Shown here one piece after another: positions 17,285-26,145 of a stretch of 36,683 nt of DNA. The notes under the pieces are model-generated. The model was not told where the DNA came from. It was given only the letters and a program-made list of their open reading frames with translations, and ran no database searches. The first letter of the stretch is position 1. The number at the start of each line of letters is the position of its first letter. The DNA is from an uncultured Methylococcaceae bacterium (GTDB lineage: Bacteria > Pseudomonadota > Gammaproteobacteria > Methylococcales > Methylomonadaceae): assembly GCA_903910205.1 (NCBI GenBank), contig CAIVYW010000200.1:1-36683 (forward strand), in the 5' to 3' direction. The position numbers and the translations under genes were made by a program.

Positions 17285-19744
17285 TTATCGCACTGCATTC
17301 AAAATGGTTTCGATCATTTTACTACTAGCGGTAATCGATTGTGAATTGGCTGAATAGGCTTGCTGAGCAGTAATCAGAGAAACTAATTGATCTGATAAAT
17401 TAACATTAGATTGCTCCACCGCGCCCGATTGAATACTGCCAAATGAACCGCCCCCAGCCGCACCGTGCTTAGGGGCTCCAGAAGCAGAGGTTTCCACCCA
17501 ATCGGTACCACCTATTGCTACTAAGCCTTGTGGATTTGTGAAATTCGCTAACGCCACTTGACCTAGTGCCGTTGAGGTACCATTACTATAGTTAGCTGAA
17601 ACAATACCTGTACCATCAACAGACACACTGGTTACTGTGCCTCCAATCGTGCCGTTTTGGCTGCTTGAATTAACATTAAAAGTGCTGGCTGTTTGTGTGG
17701 TTCCAGCATAATTGATACTCGCCGTTGTGGGGGTTGAGCCCGACAAAGTCCAAGACAATGATGACGTTGCAGGCGAGGTGAGCTGCCCACTAGAACCGAA
17801 TGTTTGCATAGTACCTGCCGTGTATGCAAAGTAAGGTGCTGCTAAATTAAAATCGTTTTGATAGTTACTGGCTGCTGTTTGGGCGGCTTGAGCAGCTGTT
17901 GCGGCCGCAGTGGCAAGCTTGGCGGCTTGATCGCCAGATGCACTATCCACAACTTGGGCAGCAGCCAAAGCATAAGCTGTGGCGGCAGTCGCAGAGGCAG
18001 TGGCGGTACTTTGTACGGCTGCGGCGTCAGTCACTAAATTCCCTGCAGCCGTAGCGGCTGCCGTAGCGGCGGTAGCTGCTGTGGTATTACCTGCCGCAGT
18101 GGCCGCAGTGGCCACTGCTGTCGCAGCAGTAGCGGCTGCACTAGCATCAGTAGAATTGGTACTGCCGAAAACTTGAGTGGCGGCCTTTGCAGCAGCGGTA
18201 GCCGATGTTTGCGCACTAGTCGCTTGACTCAATGCGGCAGCAGCATTAGTGGCATTAGCTGCTGTATAACCCATCGTTAAATTTGTGGCCATTTGTATCG
18301 GTAAATAGGGTGCTGCCAATGCAAGGTCAGCATTATAAGTTGCAACGGCAGCTTCCGCCAATGCGGCATCATCTGCGGCAGAAGCTCCAGCAACAGGTGG
18401 ATTTTGCGCTGGCCCCGCGAGTAATGCCGCAGCGGTAGCGGAAGCAGTGTCAGTCACAGCCTGCGCTGCAGTATTATAAGCAGCCGCAGAAGTGGCAGCT
18501 GTAGCAGCCGTTGTTTTTACCGCCAAAGCTTCAGTAGCCAGATTGCTTAGTGCTGTACCAGCAGCAGTACCAGCAGCAGACACCGTAGGATCTGCAGAAG
18601 CGGCGGCGGCGGCCGCACTGGCAATAGAATTAGTCAGTGCGGCTGTTGGTGTTGTTACTGTTCCAATAGCTACGACACTATTGTTGTAAGCTGTATTAGC
18701 CACAGTTGCAGCAGAAGTTGTCGCTATTTGCGCTGTTATAGCTTGGTTAACGGCTGCTTTTTGAAGAGTTGGAGAATAGACCGTAGCCGTGGCAGAGGCC
18801 GCGGCAGACGTAGAAGCAGTATTAACCGCATTAACAGCAGCAATCGCAGGATTGGCTGCCGCTGCAGCAGCGGCAGCCGCTGTTGTCGCTGTAGTAACGG
18901 CTAGCGTCGCATCATTGAGTAGCGGAGCTGAAAAAAACGTAGGATTATTACTGGGTATTCCACCTAAATTGACATTATTACTGCTAGCATTTACCGTAAC
19001 AGCAACGGGGGCTGCGGGATTATCGGTCATATAATTATAAGTGGCCCAATCAGTTTGATTGGGTATCTTAGGGTCGGCACCTTGTGCCACATAATAAGTG
19101 GTTAAATTATGTGAAACACCCACTGAATCATAAACAGTGGTTGAGGTAGACGAGCTATAACTAGTCGAATCTAAGGGATTAAATGGGCTGGTTGCTGGCG
19201 GTTTACTAGCAACATTCAAATTAACACTTTGATTAATCGTCGTGGTGGCCACAGGAAGCCCTGCGCCACTAGGTATAGTTATGGTTGACATAGCCCCAGT
19301 ATTAAACCCTGCTGCGGCTGATGCTGGATTATTAGGCTGATAAGCCAGTAATGCTTCGCCTTGCGGATTAATAACCATGCCAGCATTATTCACTTGGAAA
19401 GAACCCGCTCGACTGTAAACAACAGCACTGGGGTTAGTGGGATTAGGCGCTAAGGTAAAAAACCCGTTGCCATTAATCGCCATATTCAAATTATTGCCCG
19501 TAACTTGTGCTGTGCCTTGATTAAACTGCTGTATGTCTTGTACTACCGACACACCAGTACCCGGTTGCGTAGTAACGCCAGTAGCGGAATTAATGCTTTG
19601 AAAATGATTGGCATAGCTATCGGCAAACTGAGCGACTGATTCTTTAAAGCCAGTGGTATTAGCGTTGGCAATATTATTACTAATGACGGCTATATCATTG
19701 GCTGCGGCATTTAAGCCACTAATAGCGGTTGAAAAAGAACTCAT
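17285..19744 (-). CDS. flgE: Flagellar hook protein FlgE with a large Ala/Thr-rich insert
   Basis: FlgE polymerises into the hook, the universal joint of the flagellum. Both ends are normal: MSSFSTAISGLNAAANDIAV with NNIANANTTGF (23-33), AINGNGFFTL (89-98), and the C-terminal SNVNLSDQLVSLITAQQAYS plus SITASSKMIETILNAVR. Domain D2-like sequence is present at 200-280 and resumes at 649 (FGSSGQLTSPATSS, then ALGQVALANFTNPQGLVAIG). Between them residues ~285-645 are a low-complexity Ala/Thr insert, making the protein 819 residues against about 400 in E. coli. The insert holds two related units (see the repeat entry). The frame is open throughout, so the gene is probably functional. Ala-rich frames on the opposite strand are shadows of this insert. 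Confidence 0.93.
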   Translation of the reverse strand: MSSFSTAISGLNAAANDIAVISNNIANANTTGFKESVAQFADSYANHFQSINSATGVTTQPGTGVSVVQDIQQFNQGTAQVTGNNLNMAINGNGFFTLAPNPTNPSAVVYSRAGSFQVNNAGMVINPQGEALLAYQPNNPASAAAGFNTGAMSTITIPSGAGLPVATTTINQSVNLNVASKPPATSPFNPLDSTSYSSSTSTTVYDSVGVSHNLTTYYVAQGADPKIPNQTDWATYNYMTDNPAAPVAVTVNASSNNVNLGGIPSNNPTFFSAPLLNDATLAVTTATTAAAAAAAAANPAIAAVNAVNTASTSAAASATATVYSPTLQKAAVNQAITAQIATTSAATVANTAYNNSVVAIGTVTTPTAALTNSIASAAAAAASADPTVSAAGTAAGTALSNLATEALAVKTTAATAATSAAAYNTAAQAVTDTASATAAALLAGPAQNPPVAGASAADDAALAEAAVATYNADLALAAPYLPIQMATNLTMGYTAANATNAAAALSQATSAQTSATAAAKAATQVFGSTNSTDASAAATAATAVATAATAAGNTTAATAATAAATAAGNLVTDAAAVQSTATASATAATAYALAAAQVVDSASGDQAAKLATAAATAAQAAQTAASNYQNDFNLAAPYFAYTAGTMQTFGSSGQLTSPATSSLSWTLSGSTPTTASINYAGTTQTASTFNVNSSSQNGTIGGTVTSVSVDGTGIVSANYSNGTSTALGQVALANFTNPQGLVAIGGTDWVETSASGAPKHGAAGGGSFGSIQSGAVEQSNVNLSDQLVSLITAQQAYSANSQSITASSKMIETILNAVR
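17809..18892 (-). repeat. Alanine-rich expansion with duplicated module inside flgE
   Basis: This encodes FlgE residues ~285-645. Two units align: residues ~394-494 (NLATEALAVKTTAATAATSA, AYNTAAQAVTDTAS, YNADLALAAPYLP) and ~561-652 (NLVTDAAAVQSTATASATAA, AYALAAAQVVDSAS, YQNDFNLAAPYFA). They are about 158-168 residues apart. The shared anchor is Y-x-x-D-x-x-LAAPY. A further degenerate Ala-rich stretch precedes them at 285-345. Confidence 0.8.
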
Positions 19745-19758
19745 ATTAATACTCCTAG

Positions 19759-20460
19759 TTATAGAATTTGTGTGACTTGACTTAAATTAACCGAGCCTAA
19801 ACCACCGGCCAAATTAACCTGCACGCCCTGTGCCCCCATAGACACACTGCTGACTTGCGACTGAATATTGGTGGTTAATGCGGTATTAGTACCGTTGACC
19901 ATTGATTGAACCTTGACTTGATAAATACCCGGGCTGGCCTGCGTACCGTCACTATTCGTACCATTCCAAGAAAAAGGCACGTCCCCTGCCGCTTGACTAC
20001 CTAAATCCATACTACTAACCACAGTGCCATTACTAGGATTGATAATTTGTACCGACACATCGGATGAACTGCTAGTCAGCGCTACGCTGCCTTTAATACT
20101 GCCACCAGCCGCCAAAGCACCTTGATTAGAGGCGGTAGAAACCGTTTTTCCTATTAAGTTTGTTGCCTGTAAATTCTGATTAGACCCCATAGAGGTGGAA
20201 AAATTATTAAACGAGGTTTGCAAACCTTTTATGCCATCCACGGTGCCAAACTGGGCCATTTGCGAAAGAAAGTCACCGTTGGTCATCGGTGCGGTCGGAT
20301 CTTGATGGGTCATTTGAGCGGTCATGAGTTTTAAAAAATCAGATTGCCCTAAGGTTTGATTGGCACCTGCACCTGATGACATTGATTGTGACGCTGCTGC
20401 TGTTGATAGCGATGAAGTACCGGGTATCGTTGAGCTAGTAGAATTGACTGTTGACATCAT
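19759..20460 (-). CDS. flgD: Flagellar hook capping protein FlgD
   Basis: FlgD caps the growing hook and is later replaced by FlgK. The 233-residue protein has the conserved LGQSDFLKLMTAQMTHQDPT followed by MTNGDFLSQMAQFGTVDGIK (about 37-78). A C-terminal FLN-like/tudor part follows, with VPFSWNGTNSDGTQASPGIY. Its ATG overlaps the flgC stop as TAATG; a second ATG follows immediately. It is followed 14 bp later by flgE, as expected. Confidence 0.95.
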   Translation of the reverse strand: MMSTVNSTSSTIPGTSSLSTAAASQSMSSGAGANQTLGQSDFLKLMTAQMTHQDPTAPMTNGDFLSQMAQFGTVDGIKGLQTSFNNFSTSMGSNQNLQATNLIGKTVSTASNQGALAAGGSIKGSVALTSSSSDVSVQIINPSNGTVVSSMDLGSQAAGDVPFSWNGTNSDGTQASPGIYQVKVQSMVNGTNTALTTNIQSQVSSVSMGAQGVQVNLAGGLGSVNLSQVTQIL

Positions 20461-20876
20461 TATTGTCCCATTTTTAAGGTTTGAAGCATAAGCTGTTTGG
20501 CCGTATTAAGTACTTCGACATTATTTTGATAAGAACGTGAAGCTGACATCATATTGGCCATTTCTTCTACGGTATTCACATTCGATTTATAGATATAACC
20601 TGTGGCATCGGCCATAGGATGACTAGGGTTGTATTCCATAACAGGGGGGGCTTGACTTTCAAGGACACCCAGTACATTAACTTTGCTGGCGGCATTTTGC
20701 TTAGTTAAAGCGCCTTGCAATTCAGCAGCAAACACCGGCTGTCTGGATTTATAAACCGCTCCCGCACTACCAGCCGCACTGTTGGCATTAGAAATATTAC
20801 TGGCCACCAAGTTAAGCCTTAATGATTGTGCGTTCATGCCACTACCGGCAATATCAAATACACTAAATGCAGACAT
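20460..20876 (-). CDS. flgC: Flagellar proximal rod protein FlgC
   Basis: A rod subunit of 138 residues. Signatures are FDIAGSGMNAQSLRLNLVAS and NISNANSAAGSAGAVYKSRQ near the N-terminus, and NVNTVEEMANMMSASRSYQN near the C-terminus. The length matches E. coli FlgC (134). It lies one base after flgB and overlaps flgD by one base, so translation of the three is probably coupled. Confidence 0.96.
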   Translation of the reverse strand: MSAFSVFDIAGSGMNAQSLRLNLVASNISNANSAAGSAGAVYKSRQPVFAAELQGALTKQNAASKVNVLGVLESQAPPVMEYNPSHPMADATGYIYKSNVNTVEEMANMMSASRSYQNNVEVLNTAKQLMLQTLKMGQ

Positions 20877-20877
20877 C

Positions 20878-21267
20878 TTATTGACCTCTCAGGGCTGACA
20901 TTAAATCGGAGAAACTACCATTGATAAACCGCAAACTGGCTTGATATTGCACGGCGTTTTCAGCGTATCGGGCTTGCTCTGAATGTTCTTCAACGGTATT
21001 ACCATCCAATGAAACTTGGGTAGGATTACGGTACATCAAACGAGCATCTATTTCTGATTGAGGCGCAAGATGTCCGGTTTGAGTGCGCTCTAGGCTTGTA
21101 GCACCCGGCATGCTTTGTTTTAAGAGGGATTTAAAATCTATATCCTTAGCTTTATAGTTGGGTGTATCGGCATTTGCTAGGTTGGCTGCAATTAAAGCAC
21201 TGCGCTTTTCGTGCATAGCGAGAGCCTGTGGGTGTATGCCTAATGCTTGATCAAAATTAATGGCCAT
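20878..21267 (-). CDS. flgB: Flagellar proximal rod protein FlgB
   Basis: First gene of the flgBCDEFGHIJKL operon, encoding a 129-residue rod subunit. Motifs are ALAMHEKRSALIAANLANAD followed by TPNYKAKDIDFKSLL, and the C-terminal NAVQYQASLRFINGSFSDLM. A sigma-54 promoter lies 31-46 bp upstream of its ATG, so the operon belongs to the FleQ/sigma-54-dependent tier of flagellar genes. It is divergent from flgA. Confidence 0.95.
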   Translation of the reverse strand: MAINFDQALGIHPQALAMHEKRSALIAANLANADTPNYKAKDIDFKSLLKQSMPGATSLERTQTGHLAPQSEIDARLMYRNPTQVSLDGNTVEEHSEQARYAENAVQYQASLRFINGSFSDLMSALRGQ

Positions 21268-21297
21268 GATGCTACCTCGTGTGTTTTTTAAATATAA

Positions 21298-21313
21298 AGC
21301 ACAATCAATGCCA
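21298..21313 (-). promoter_or_regulatory. Sigma-54 promoter of the flgB operon
   Basis: On the minus strand the sequence TGGCATTGATTGTGCT matches the -24/-12 consensus TGGCAC-N5-TTGC, with GG and GC exactly ten bases apart. Transcription should start about 20 bp before flgB. It is the same type as the flgA and fliE promoters here, all with TGGCAT instead of TGGCAC. Confidence 0.8.
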
Positions 21314-21506
21314 CAAATGATTTATGCTTGTATTTAGTGAGCTAAACCTAAAATATCAGGACAACAATGGCGTATCAACTTAACTAAGCGTCAATAAATT
21401 GGCTGTTTATTGCCGGCAATAAGACTTTAAAGAGCTTACTTGAGGTTTTCTTGAAAACAAGGCTCGCGAATTCAGCTCATTTAGCCAATAATGATTTACA
21501 AATAAC

Positions 21507-21522
21507 TGGCATTAATCCTGCT
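21507..21522 (+). promoter_or_regulatory. Sigma-54 promoter of flgA
   Basis: TGGCATTAATCCTGCT has the GG-N10-GC spacing of sigma-54 promoters and ends 32 bp before the flgA ATG. With the oppositely directed flgB promoter, about 190 bp away, it makes a divergent control region where an upstream activator such as FleQ could act on both. Confidence 0.8.
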
Positions 21523-21554
21523 TAGATTTATTGAGTCAATAACAGGAAATTACT

Positions 21555-22247
21555 ATGATCAAAAATATACTATCGCTTTTAGCTCTGACTTTAACCTTGA
21601 TTACAACCAGCTATGCTGAACAAAATATCCAATCACACGATTCTATTTACGAACTAGTTAGACAGACGCTGATTAAAAATATAAAAGCCGATGATTACGA
21701 GATTAATGTCCTGCCCTTAGATAACTTATTACGACTGCCTGAGTGTGCTCAACCACTAACGGCTGTGATGACAGCTAATGTTATTAATGCCGGTAGAACG
21801 ACCATTGGTGTGCGTTGTGACACAGGCGCTAAATGGTCTATTTTTACTTCGGCGATGGTTAAAATTTTTGACCAAGTTTGTATCTTATCTCAACCTATAC
21901 AACAGGGTGAAATCATTAATCCACAGTATTTAATGATAGAAAAAAGAGACGTCTCTACGCTTAGGGGCGATTTTGTAACCCGTATTGAACAACTTGAAAA
22001 CAAACAAGCGACCCACTACCTACCTAAGGGTACCGTTCTTAGCTTGAAGTATTTTGTAGAACCTTTTCTTATCAAACGAGGAGAGAGAGTGACTATTAGT
22101 GCTATAAAAGCTACATTTAACATCGACATGAAAGGCATTGCAATGACAGATGGCAGGAAGAATCAACGCATTAACGTTAAAAATGAATCCTCAGGACGTA
22201 TGATTAATGCTACGGTTATTGAAGCAGGACACGTGTTAGTTCAATAA
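21555..22247 (+). CDS. flgA: Flagellar P-ring assembly chaperone FlgA
   Basis: FlgA is a periplasmic chaperone that helps FlgI assemble into the P ring. The 230-residue precursor has a signal peptide (about 1-21, ILSLLALTLTLITTSYA). The C-terminal SAF/ChapFlgA region is clear: QPIQQGEIINPQYLMIEKRD, LPKGTVLSLKYF, then IKRGERVTI and the final NESSGRMINATVIEAGHVLV. AGGAAA precedes the ATG by about eight bases. It is divergent from flgB. The flgM and flgN genes that often follow it are absent; instead it converges on fliJ. Confidence 0.93.
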   Translation: MIKNILSLLALTLTLITTSYAEQNIQSHDSIYELVRQTLIKNIKADDYEINVLPLDNLLRLPECAQPLTAVMTANVINAGRTTIGVRCDTGAKWSIFTSAMVKIFDQVCILSQPIQQGEIINPQYLMIEKRDVSTLRGDFVTRIEQLENKQATHYLPKGTVLSLKYFVEPFLIKRGERVTISAIKATFNIDMKGIAMTDGRKNQRINVKNESSGRMINATVIEAGHVLVQ

Positions 22248-22267
22248 ACATCTTTCCAACCCCCCTC

Positions 22268-22336
22268 TTCGCGCTTCTGGCATGGCTGGATATTTCTTGC
22301 TTTAGCGCGAAAGCTTCTGGTATGACTGGATATCTC
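22268..22336. terminator. Inverted and direct repeats between convergent flgA and fliJ
   Basis: A perfect inverted pair TTCGCGCT (22268-22275) / AGCGCGAA (22304-22311) overlaps a direct repeat: GCTTCTGGCATGGCTGGATA (22273-22292) and GCTTCTGGTATGACTGGATA (22313-22332), 40 bp apart. The position between converging genes suggests a bidirectional terminator, but there is no U-tract. It could instead be a piece of a dispersed repeat. Confidence 0.4.
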
Positions 22337-22378
22337 CATTACACAAAGTAGACAGTGCCGCGATGCGATGCAGCGTAA

Positions 22379-22822
22379 CTATAACAGACGGGAAGCTGAA
22401 CGAGAGGCGTGTTCATCTTGAGCTAATTGCTCTTGCTTATGTTCTTGCTTTAATTCTACAGATAGCGCAGAGTCGCATACTTTTTGTAAGCTTTGTGTTC
22501 GATGATGTAAATCTTTCCAAAGCCTTCTTTTAATTAAGACCTCCATTTCATAGTCGACCAAAATAAGCTCTTGTTCGGCTATGGCCTTATCTAGCTTATC
22601 CATAAAAGATCGAAATTCTAGCAACTTACTAATAGTGCTACCCCCAGCACCTAACTGATTAAATCTATCTCGATATTCTTGACGATAGTTTATTAAACCA
22701 TCGACTTGAGCTTGCATAGTCACTAACTTACGCTGTGTAACCCCCAATACTTCCAAAGCCGATTTTTCTTGTGCCGCTTTAATATCGACAATGGCTTTAA
22801 TGCGTTGTGATTTTTTTTTCAT
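22379..22822 (-). CDS. fliJ: Flagellar export protein FliJ
   Basis: A 147-residue, almost entirely coiled-coil protein (KKSQRIKAIVDIKAAQEKSA, then KALIAEQELILVDYEMEVLI-like heptads). It couples the FliI ATPase to the FlhA export gate and escorts empty chaperones. Sequence conservation in this family is low, so the call rests on size, coiled coil and its place 3 bp after fliI in a fliEFGHIJ run. It ends convergently with flgA. Confidence 0.88.
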   Translation of the reverse strand: MKKKSQRIKAIVDIKAAQEKSALEVLGVTQRKLVTMQAQVDGLINYRQEYRDRFNQLGAGGSTISKLLEFRSFMDKLDKAIAEQELILVDYEMEVLIKRRLWKDLHHRTQSLQKVCDSALSVELKQEHKQEQLAQDEHASRSASRLL

Positions 22823-22825
22823 ACC

Positions 22826-24169
22826 TTAACCTAACAGTAATGCTAACTCTTGCAAGCTGCGAGCCATATCAACTTGCTCATTCATATCTTGTTGTAAAAA
22901 ACTAACAATTTCAGGATTTTTTCTAATAGCCGCATCAATTCTCGGATCTGAACCAGGTTGATAAGCCCCGACACTGATTAAATCTTGATTTTGTTGATAA
23001 AGTGAATATAACCGCCTGACTTCTCTGGCCATCTGTAAATGATTAACATCAGCGATATCTGGCATAACCCGACTTATTGAGGCTTCAATGTCGATAGCTG
23101 GAAAATGACCGGCTTCAGCAAGACTTCTGGATAAGACGATATGTCCATCCAATACGCCTCTAGCCGCATCGGCAATAGGATCATTATTATCATCACCTTC
23201 GGCTAATACGGTATAGAAAGCCGTAATTGAACCGCCGTCTAGGTTAGCGTTACCGGCACGCTCTACTAAATGCGGTAATTTTGCAAATACCGAAGGTGGA
23301 TAACCCTTTGTTGCAGGAGGTTCGTTAATAGCCAAAGCAATTTCTCGATGTGCTTGTGCAAATCGAGTTAAAGAGTCCATTAATAACAATACATCACGCC
23401 CCTGATCGCGAAAATATTCAGCGATACTGGTTGCCAATAATGCACCATGAACTCGCATCAACGGTGGACAATCGGCGGGAGTGGCCACAACAACCGCTCT
23501 TTTAAGACCTTCTTCGCCGAGTATCTTTTGTACAAATTCGTTTACTTCTCGGCCTCGTTCACCAATTAAGCCTACTACAACTATGTCAGCGTTGGTGAAT
23601 TTAGTCATCATACCTAAGAGAATACTCTTACCTACACCGGTACCTGCAAACAAGCCTATACGTTGCCCCCGCCCTACTGAAAGAATGGAATTAATCGCTC
23701 TAACGCCAACATCTAAGGGTTCTCGTATGGGCTTTCTCGACAAAGGATTAATAGGTACGCCATTAAGTGAAATTTGCGCTTCTATTTTAAGTGGCCCCTT
23801 GTCATCTAAGGGATTACCAGCGCCATCAACGACGCGACCCAATAAGCTATAGCCCACCTTGGCTAAGCTAGCTTTACCCAAAGGGATCACACGACAATCT
23901 GGCTCTAGCCCATACAACTCACCCGTTGGCATCAAGAATAAACGCTCGCCAGAAAACCCCACCACTTCCGCTTCGATGGTTTTTCCAGCCTTAGTCTCCA
24001 CTCGACAACGTGAGCCAATGGCGGCTCTACATCCGACAGCTTCTAAGGTTAGGCCAACCATCCGAAATAACTTGCCCTCAACAACTAGCTCTGGAGTTTG
24101 TGTTAATTTTTGTGAGTAAGGTTTTAATTGCTGCAACCAAAGTGCTGATCTATCTATAACTGGAATCAC
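22826..24169 (-). CDS. fliI: Flagellum-specific ATPase FliI
   Basis: FliI is the hexameric ATPase of the flagellar type III export apparatus. The 447 residues include the Walker A GLFAGTGVGKS (172-182), the Walker B LLLMDSLTRFAQ (261-272), and the export-ATPase hallmark AEGDDNNDPIADAARGVLDG. It starts with GTG at 24169, overlapping the fliH stop as GTGA, so FliH and FliI production are coupled. Normal length. Confidence 0.96.
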   Translation of the reverse strand: MIPVIDRSALWLQQLKPYSQKLTQTPELVVEGKLFRMVGLTLEAVGCRAAIGSRCRVETKAGKTIEAEVVGFSGERLFLMPTGELYGLEPDCRVIPLGKASLAKVGYSLLGRVVDGAGNPLDDKGPLKIEAQISLNGVPINPLSRKPIREPLDVGVRAINSILSVGRGQRIGLFAGTGVGKSILLGMMTKFTNADIVVVGLIGERGREVNEFVQKILGEEGLKRAVVVATPADCPPLMRVHGALLATSIAEYFRDQGRDVLLLMDSLTRFAQAHREIALAINEPPATKGYPPSVFAKLPHLVERAGNANLDGGSITAFYTVLAEGDDNNDPIADAARGVLDGHIVLSRSLAEAGHFPAIDIEASISRVMPDIADVNHLQMAREVRRLYSLYQQNQDLISVGAYQPGSDPRIDAAIRKNPEIVSFLQQDMNEQVDMARSLQELALLLG

Positions 24170-25158
24170 GAGTCGCTATCCTGTCCTTGTTCTCCATTCA
24201 ATAATGTCGCTATAACCACTGCTACTCTTTTTTCAACTGTGACATCAATATGCGAAATATCCGTATCGACCATACAACCACCTCGGGTAATCGAAGGATC
24301 TTCGATAGCGACCCAGATAGCCGATGGCTCATCTAATTCAAAGGCAGAGCGCACCAACTGAGCGTCCTCAGGATGCAAATGTAAGTTAATTTTTTGTGCC
24401 GATAAAGGTAATGCTTTTATAGCAACCCTAACTACGGCCAGAATTAGTTCAGGATCTAATTTAATTTCACGATAAATAACCTGAGTCGCTATGGCAATGA
24501 CAATCTTAATCAACTCTTGCTCAACTTCAGTATCAAGGTTTTTAAAAGGCTCGCCTAATGCGTCAAGTATAAGATTAAATTCAGCCGCCTTAGCTTGCAA
24601 GATATGTAGATTTTCCTCATAACCTTGGGCTGATCCTTTATTAAGACCATCCTTAAAACCCTCATCAAATCCATTGCTAAGTCCTTGGCTATGCCCTTCG
24701 CTATACCCCTCTTCTTTACCTTGTGCAAAAGCCTCGTCATAAGCCTGCTTTTGCATAAGTTCAATGTCATCAACGGTTAAAACCGACAGGGGTACTGGTT
24801 CAAAAAGGGTAGAGCTCGCCCTATTTCCTGAGGGAATATTCGGCATACGCCATACGCTTAGTGATTCTAGTTCAGTATCTGAAAATCCTGACGTCTTAAT
24901 GGAAGATCCCGATACGGATTCAAAAACATGGGGCGTGATAGTCTTTTCAGAGGGCATATCCGACAGCAGCCCCTCATCTAATGATTCCAATCTAGCGTCT
25001 AAAAATCTTGATGCTTTAGATGAAACAACTAATTCGGGCGATACTGCTTCAAAAATATCAGCCGTTTTTATCTTTCCAGAAGGCACGTCTGGGAGACGCC
25101 AAACACTTAAGGACTCTAACTCGGCCTCTGAAAACCCTGATGCATTAGATGAGGTCAT
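24166..25158 (-). CDS. fliH: Flagellar assembly protein FliH with a repeated N-terminal extension
   Basis: FliH binds FliI and links it to the C ring. I choose ATG 25158 (MTSSNASGF): AGGTGA lies eight bases upstream, whereas the in-frame GTG at 25170 has none. The start overlaps the end of fliG by 14 bp. The Gly-periodic helix EEGYSEGHSQGLSNGFDEGF is the GxxxG segment typical of FliH. The C-terminal part (EQELIKIVIAIATQVIYREI, then HPEDAQLVRSAF) is the FliI-binding domain. Unusually, the first ~120 residues hold three copies of a ~40-residue unit, making the protein about 330 residues against 235 in E. coli. Confidence 0.92.
   Translation of the reverse strand: MTSSNASGFSEAELESLSVWRLPDVPSGKIKTADIFEAVSPELVVSSKASRFLDARLESLDEGLLSDMPSEKTITPHVFESVSGSSIKTSGFSDTELESLSVWRMPNIPSGNRASSTLFEPVPLSVLTVDDIELMQKQAYDEAFAQGKEEGYSEGHSQGLSNGFDEGFKDGLNKGSAQGYEENLHILQAKAAEFNLILDALGEPFKNLDTEVEQELIKIVIAIATQVIYREIKLDPELILAVVRVAIKALPLSAQKINLHLHPEDAQLVRSAFELDEPSAIWVAIEDPSITRGGCMVDTDISHIDVTVEKRVAVVIATLLNGEQGQDSDS
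24784..25140 (-). repeat. Three ~40-residue tandem units in the FliH N-terminus
   Basis: The units start SGFSEAELESLSVWRLPDVP, SRFLDARLESLDEGLLSDMP and SGFSDTELESLSVWRMPNIP. Each is followed by a short Ser/Lys/Thr stretch and an F-E-x-V motif (IFEAV, VFESV, LFEPV). The first and third are most alike. The conserved ELESLxxWRxPxxPS core resembles the short N-terminal Trp-containing docking segment of ordinary FliH, present here in several copies. Confidence 0.82.
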
Positions 25159-26143
25159 CGGCACTTTCACCTAATTTAATAGTTCCGACATCTATCAGCC
25201 CTTTAACTACGCCTAATATCTCTTTTTGTGCAAACTCCACATCACTTAATTTAGCGGGTGGTGAAGCCTCTAAATCATCTTTTAATATATCAGCTGCCCG
25301 TTTAGACATATTGGTATATATCTTCGTTTTAAGTTCTTCACTGGCTCCTCGGAGTGCTAATAACAACTGACCTGTTTGAATTTCACGTAAGATGATTTGC
25401 ATAGCACTTGCACTCATAGAACTCAAATCTTCAAACACGAACATTTTATCTTGAATCTTTAATGCCAATTCAGCGTCATTTTCAGAAACCTCTGCCAAGA
25501 CATTACTACTGATGCCTCCATCCATAAAGTTTAAGATATTTGCAGCCGCCTCAATACCACCCAGTAGTGTCGCTTTTACGGTTTCACTGCCGCTTAATTG
25601 TTTCTCCATGATTTCATCTAATTCGCGTAAAGCAGAGGGTTGTACACCTTGCATAGTTGCAATTCTGATGAGTAAATCAGAGCGTATATTTTCAGGCAAC
25701 CTAGACATAACTTCTGAGGCTTTGTCGCTACCCAGTAGCGACAAAATAATAGCTCCAATTTGGGGATGTTCAAGCCTAACTAAGTCAGCGACCGACAACG
25801 TATCCATCCACTTTAGTTGCTCTATACCTTTGCCACCACTGCTAACAAAAATGCGTTCAATGATACCACTCGCTTTTTCTTCACCTAGGGCTTGAACCAA
25901 CATTTTACGTATATAGCCATCAGACTCTATACCCAATGAAGATAGGTTTTTTATAGCCATTATGATTTCTTCAAGAACATCATCGACCATGATCGGCGAT
26001 ATATCAGCCAATCGTGCCATTGCGAAACCAATCACTTGCACATCTTTAGGTTCGATATGTTTTAGAACCGCAGCCGCTCTTTCTTCACCTAATGAAAATA
26101 ATAATAAAGCCGCACGTTCAGCTTTGCTTAACTCTCTAGCCAT
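25145..26143 (-). CDS. fliG: Flagellar motor switch protein FliG
   Basis: FliG is the C-ring subunit that contacts the stator and generates torque. The 332 residues show the N-terminal FliF-binding domain (LSKAERAALLLFSLGEERAA), the middle domain (LVRLEHPQIGAIILSLLGSD), and the C-terminal torque domain (MFVFEDLSSMSASAMQIILR, LLALRGASEELKTKIYTNMS). The charged torque-helix residues are in place. It starts 2 bp after the fliF stop. Confidence 0.97.
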   Translation of the reverse strand: MARELSKAERAALLLFSLGEERAAAVLKHIEPKDVQVIGFAMARLADISPIMVDDVLEEIIMAIKNLSSLGIESDGYIRKMLVQALGEEKASGIIERIFVSSGGKGIEQLKWMDTLSVADLVRLEHPQIGAIILSLLGSDKASEVMSRLPENIRSDLLIRIATMQGVQPSALRELDEIMEKQLSGSETVKATLLGGIEAAANILNFMDGGISSNVLAEVSENDAELALKIQDKMFVFEDLSSMSASAMQIILREIQTGQLLLALRGASEELKTKIYTNMSKRAADILKDDLEASPPAKLSDVEFAQKEILGVVKGLIDVGTIKLGESADDLI

Positions 26144-26145
26144 GT

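Noticed and set aside
17979-19034. Plus-strand alanine/valine-rich open frames opposite flgE
   Set aside because: They mirror the GC-rich repetitive alanine codons of the flgE insert; no start signals and no family resemblance.
25159-25170. GTG at 25170 as the fliH start
   Set aside because: No ribosome-binding site upstream, while ATG 25158 has AGGTGA at good spacing.
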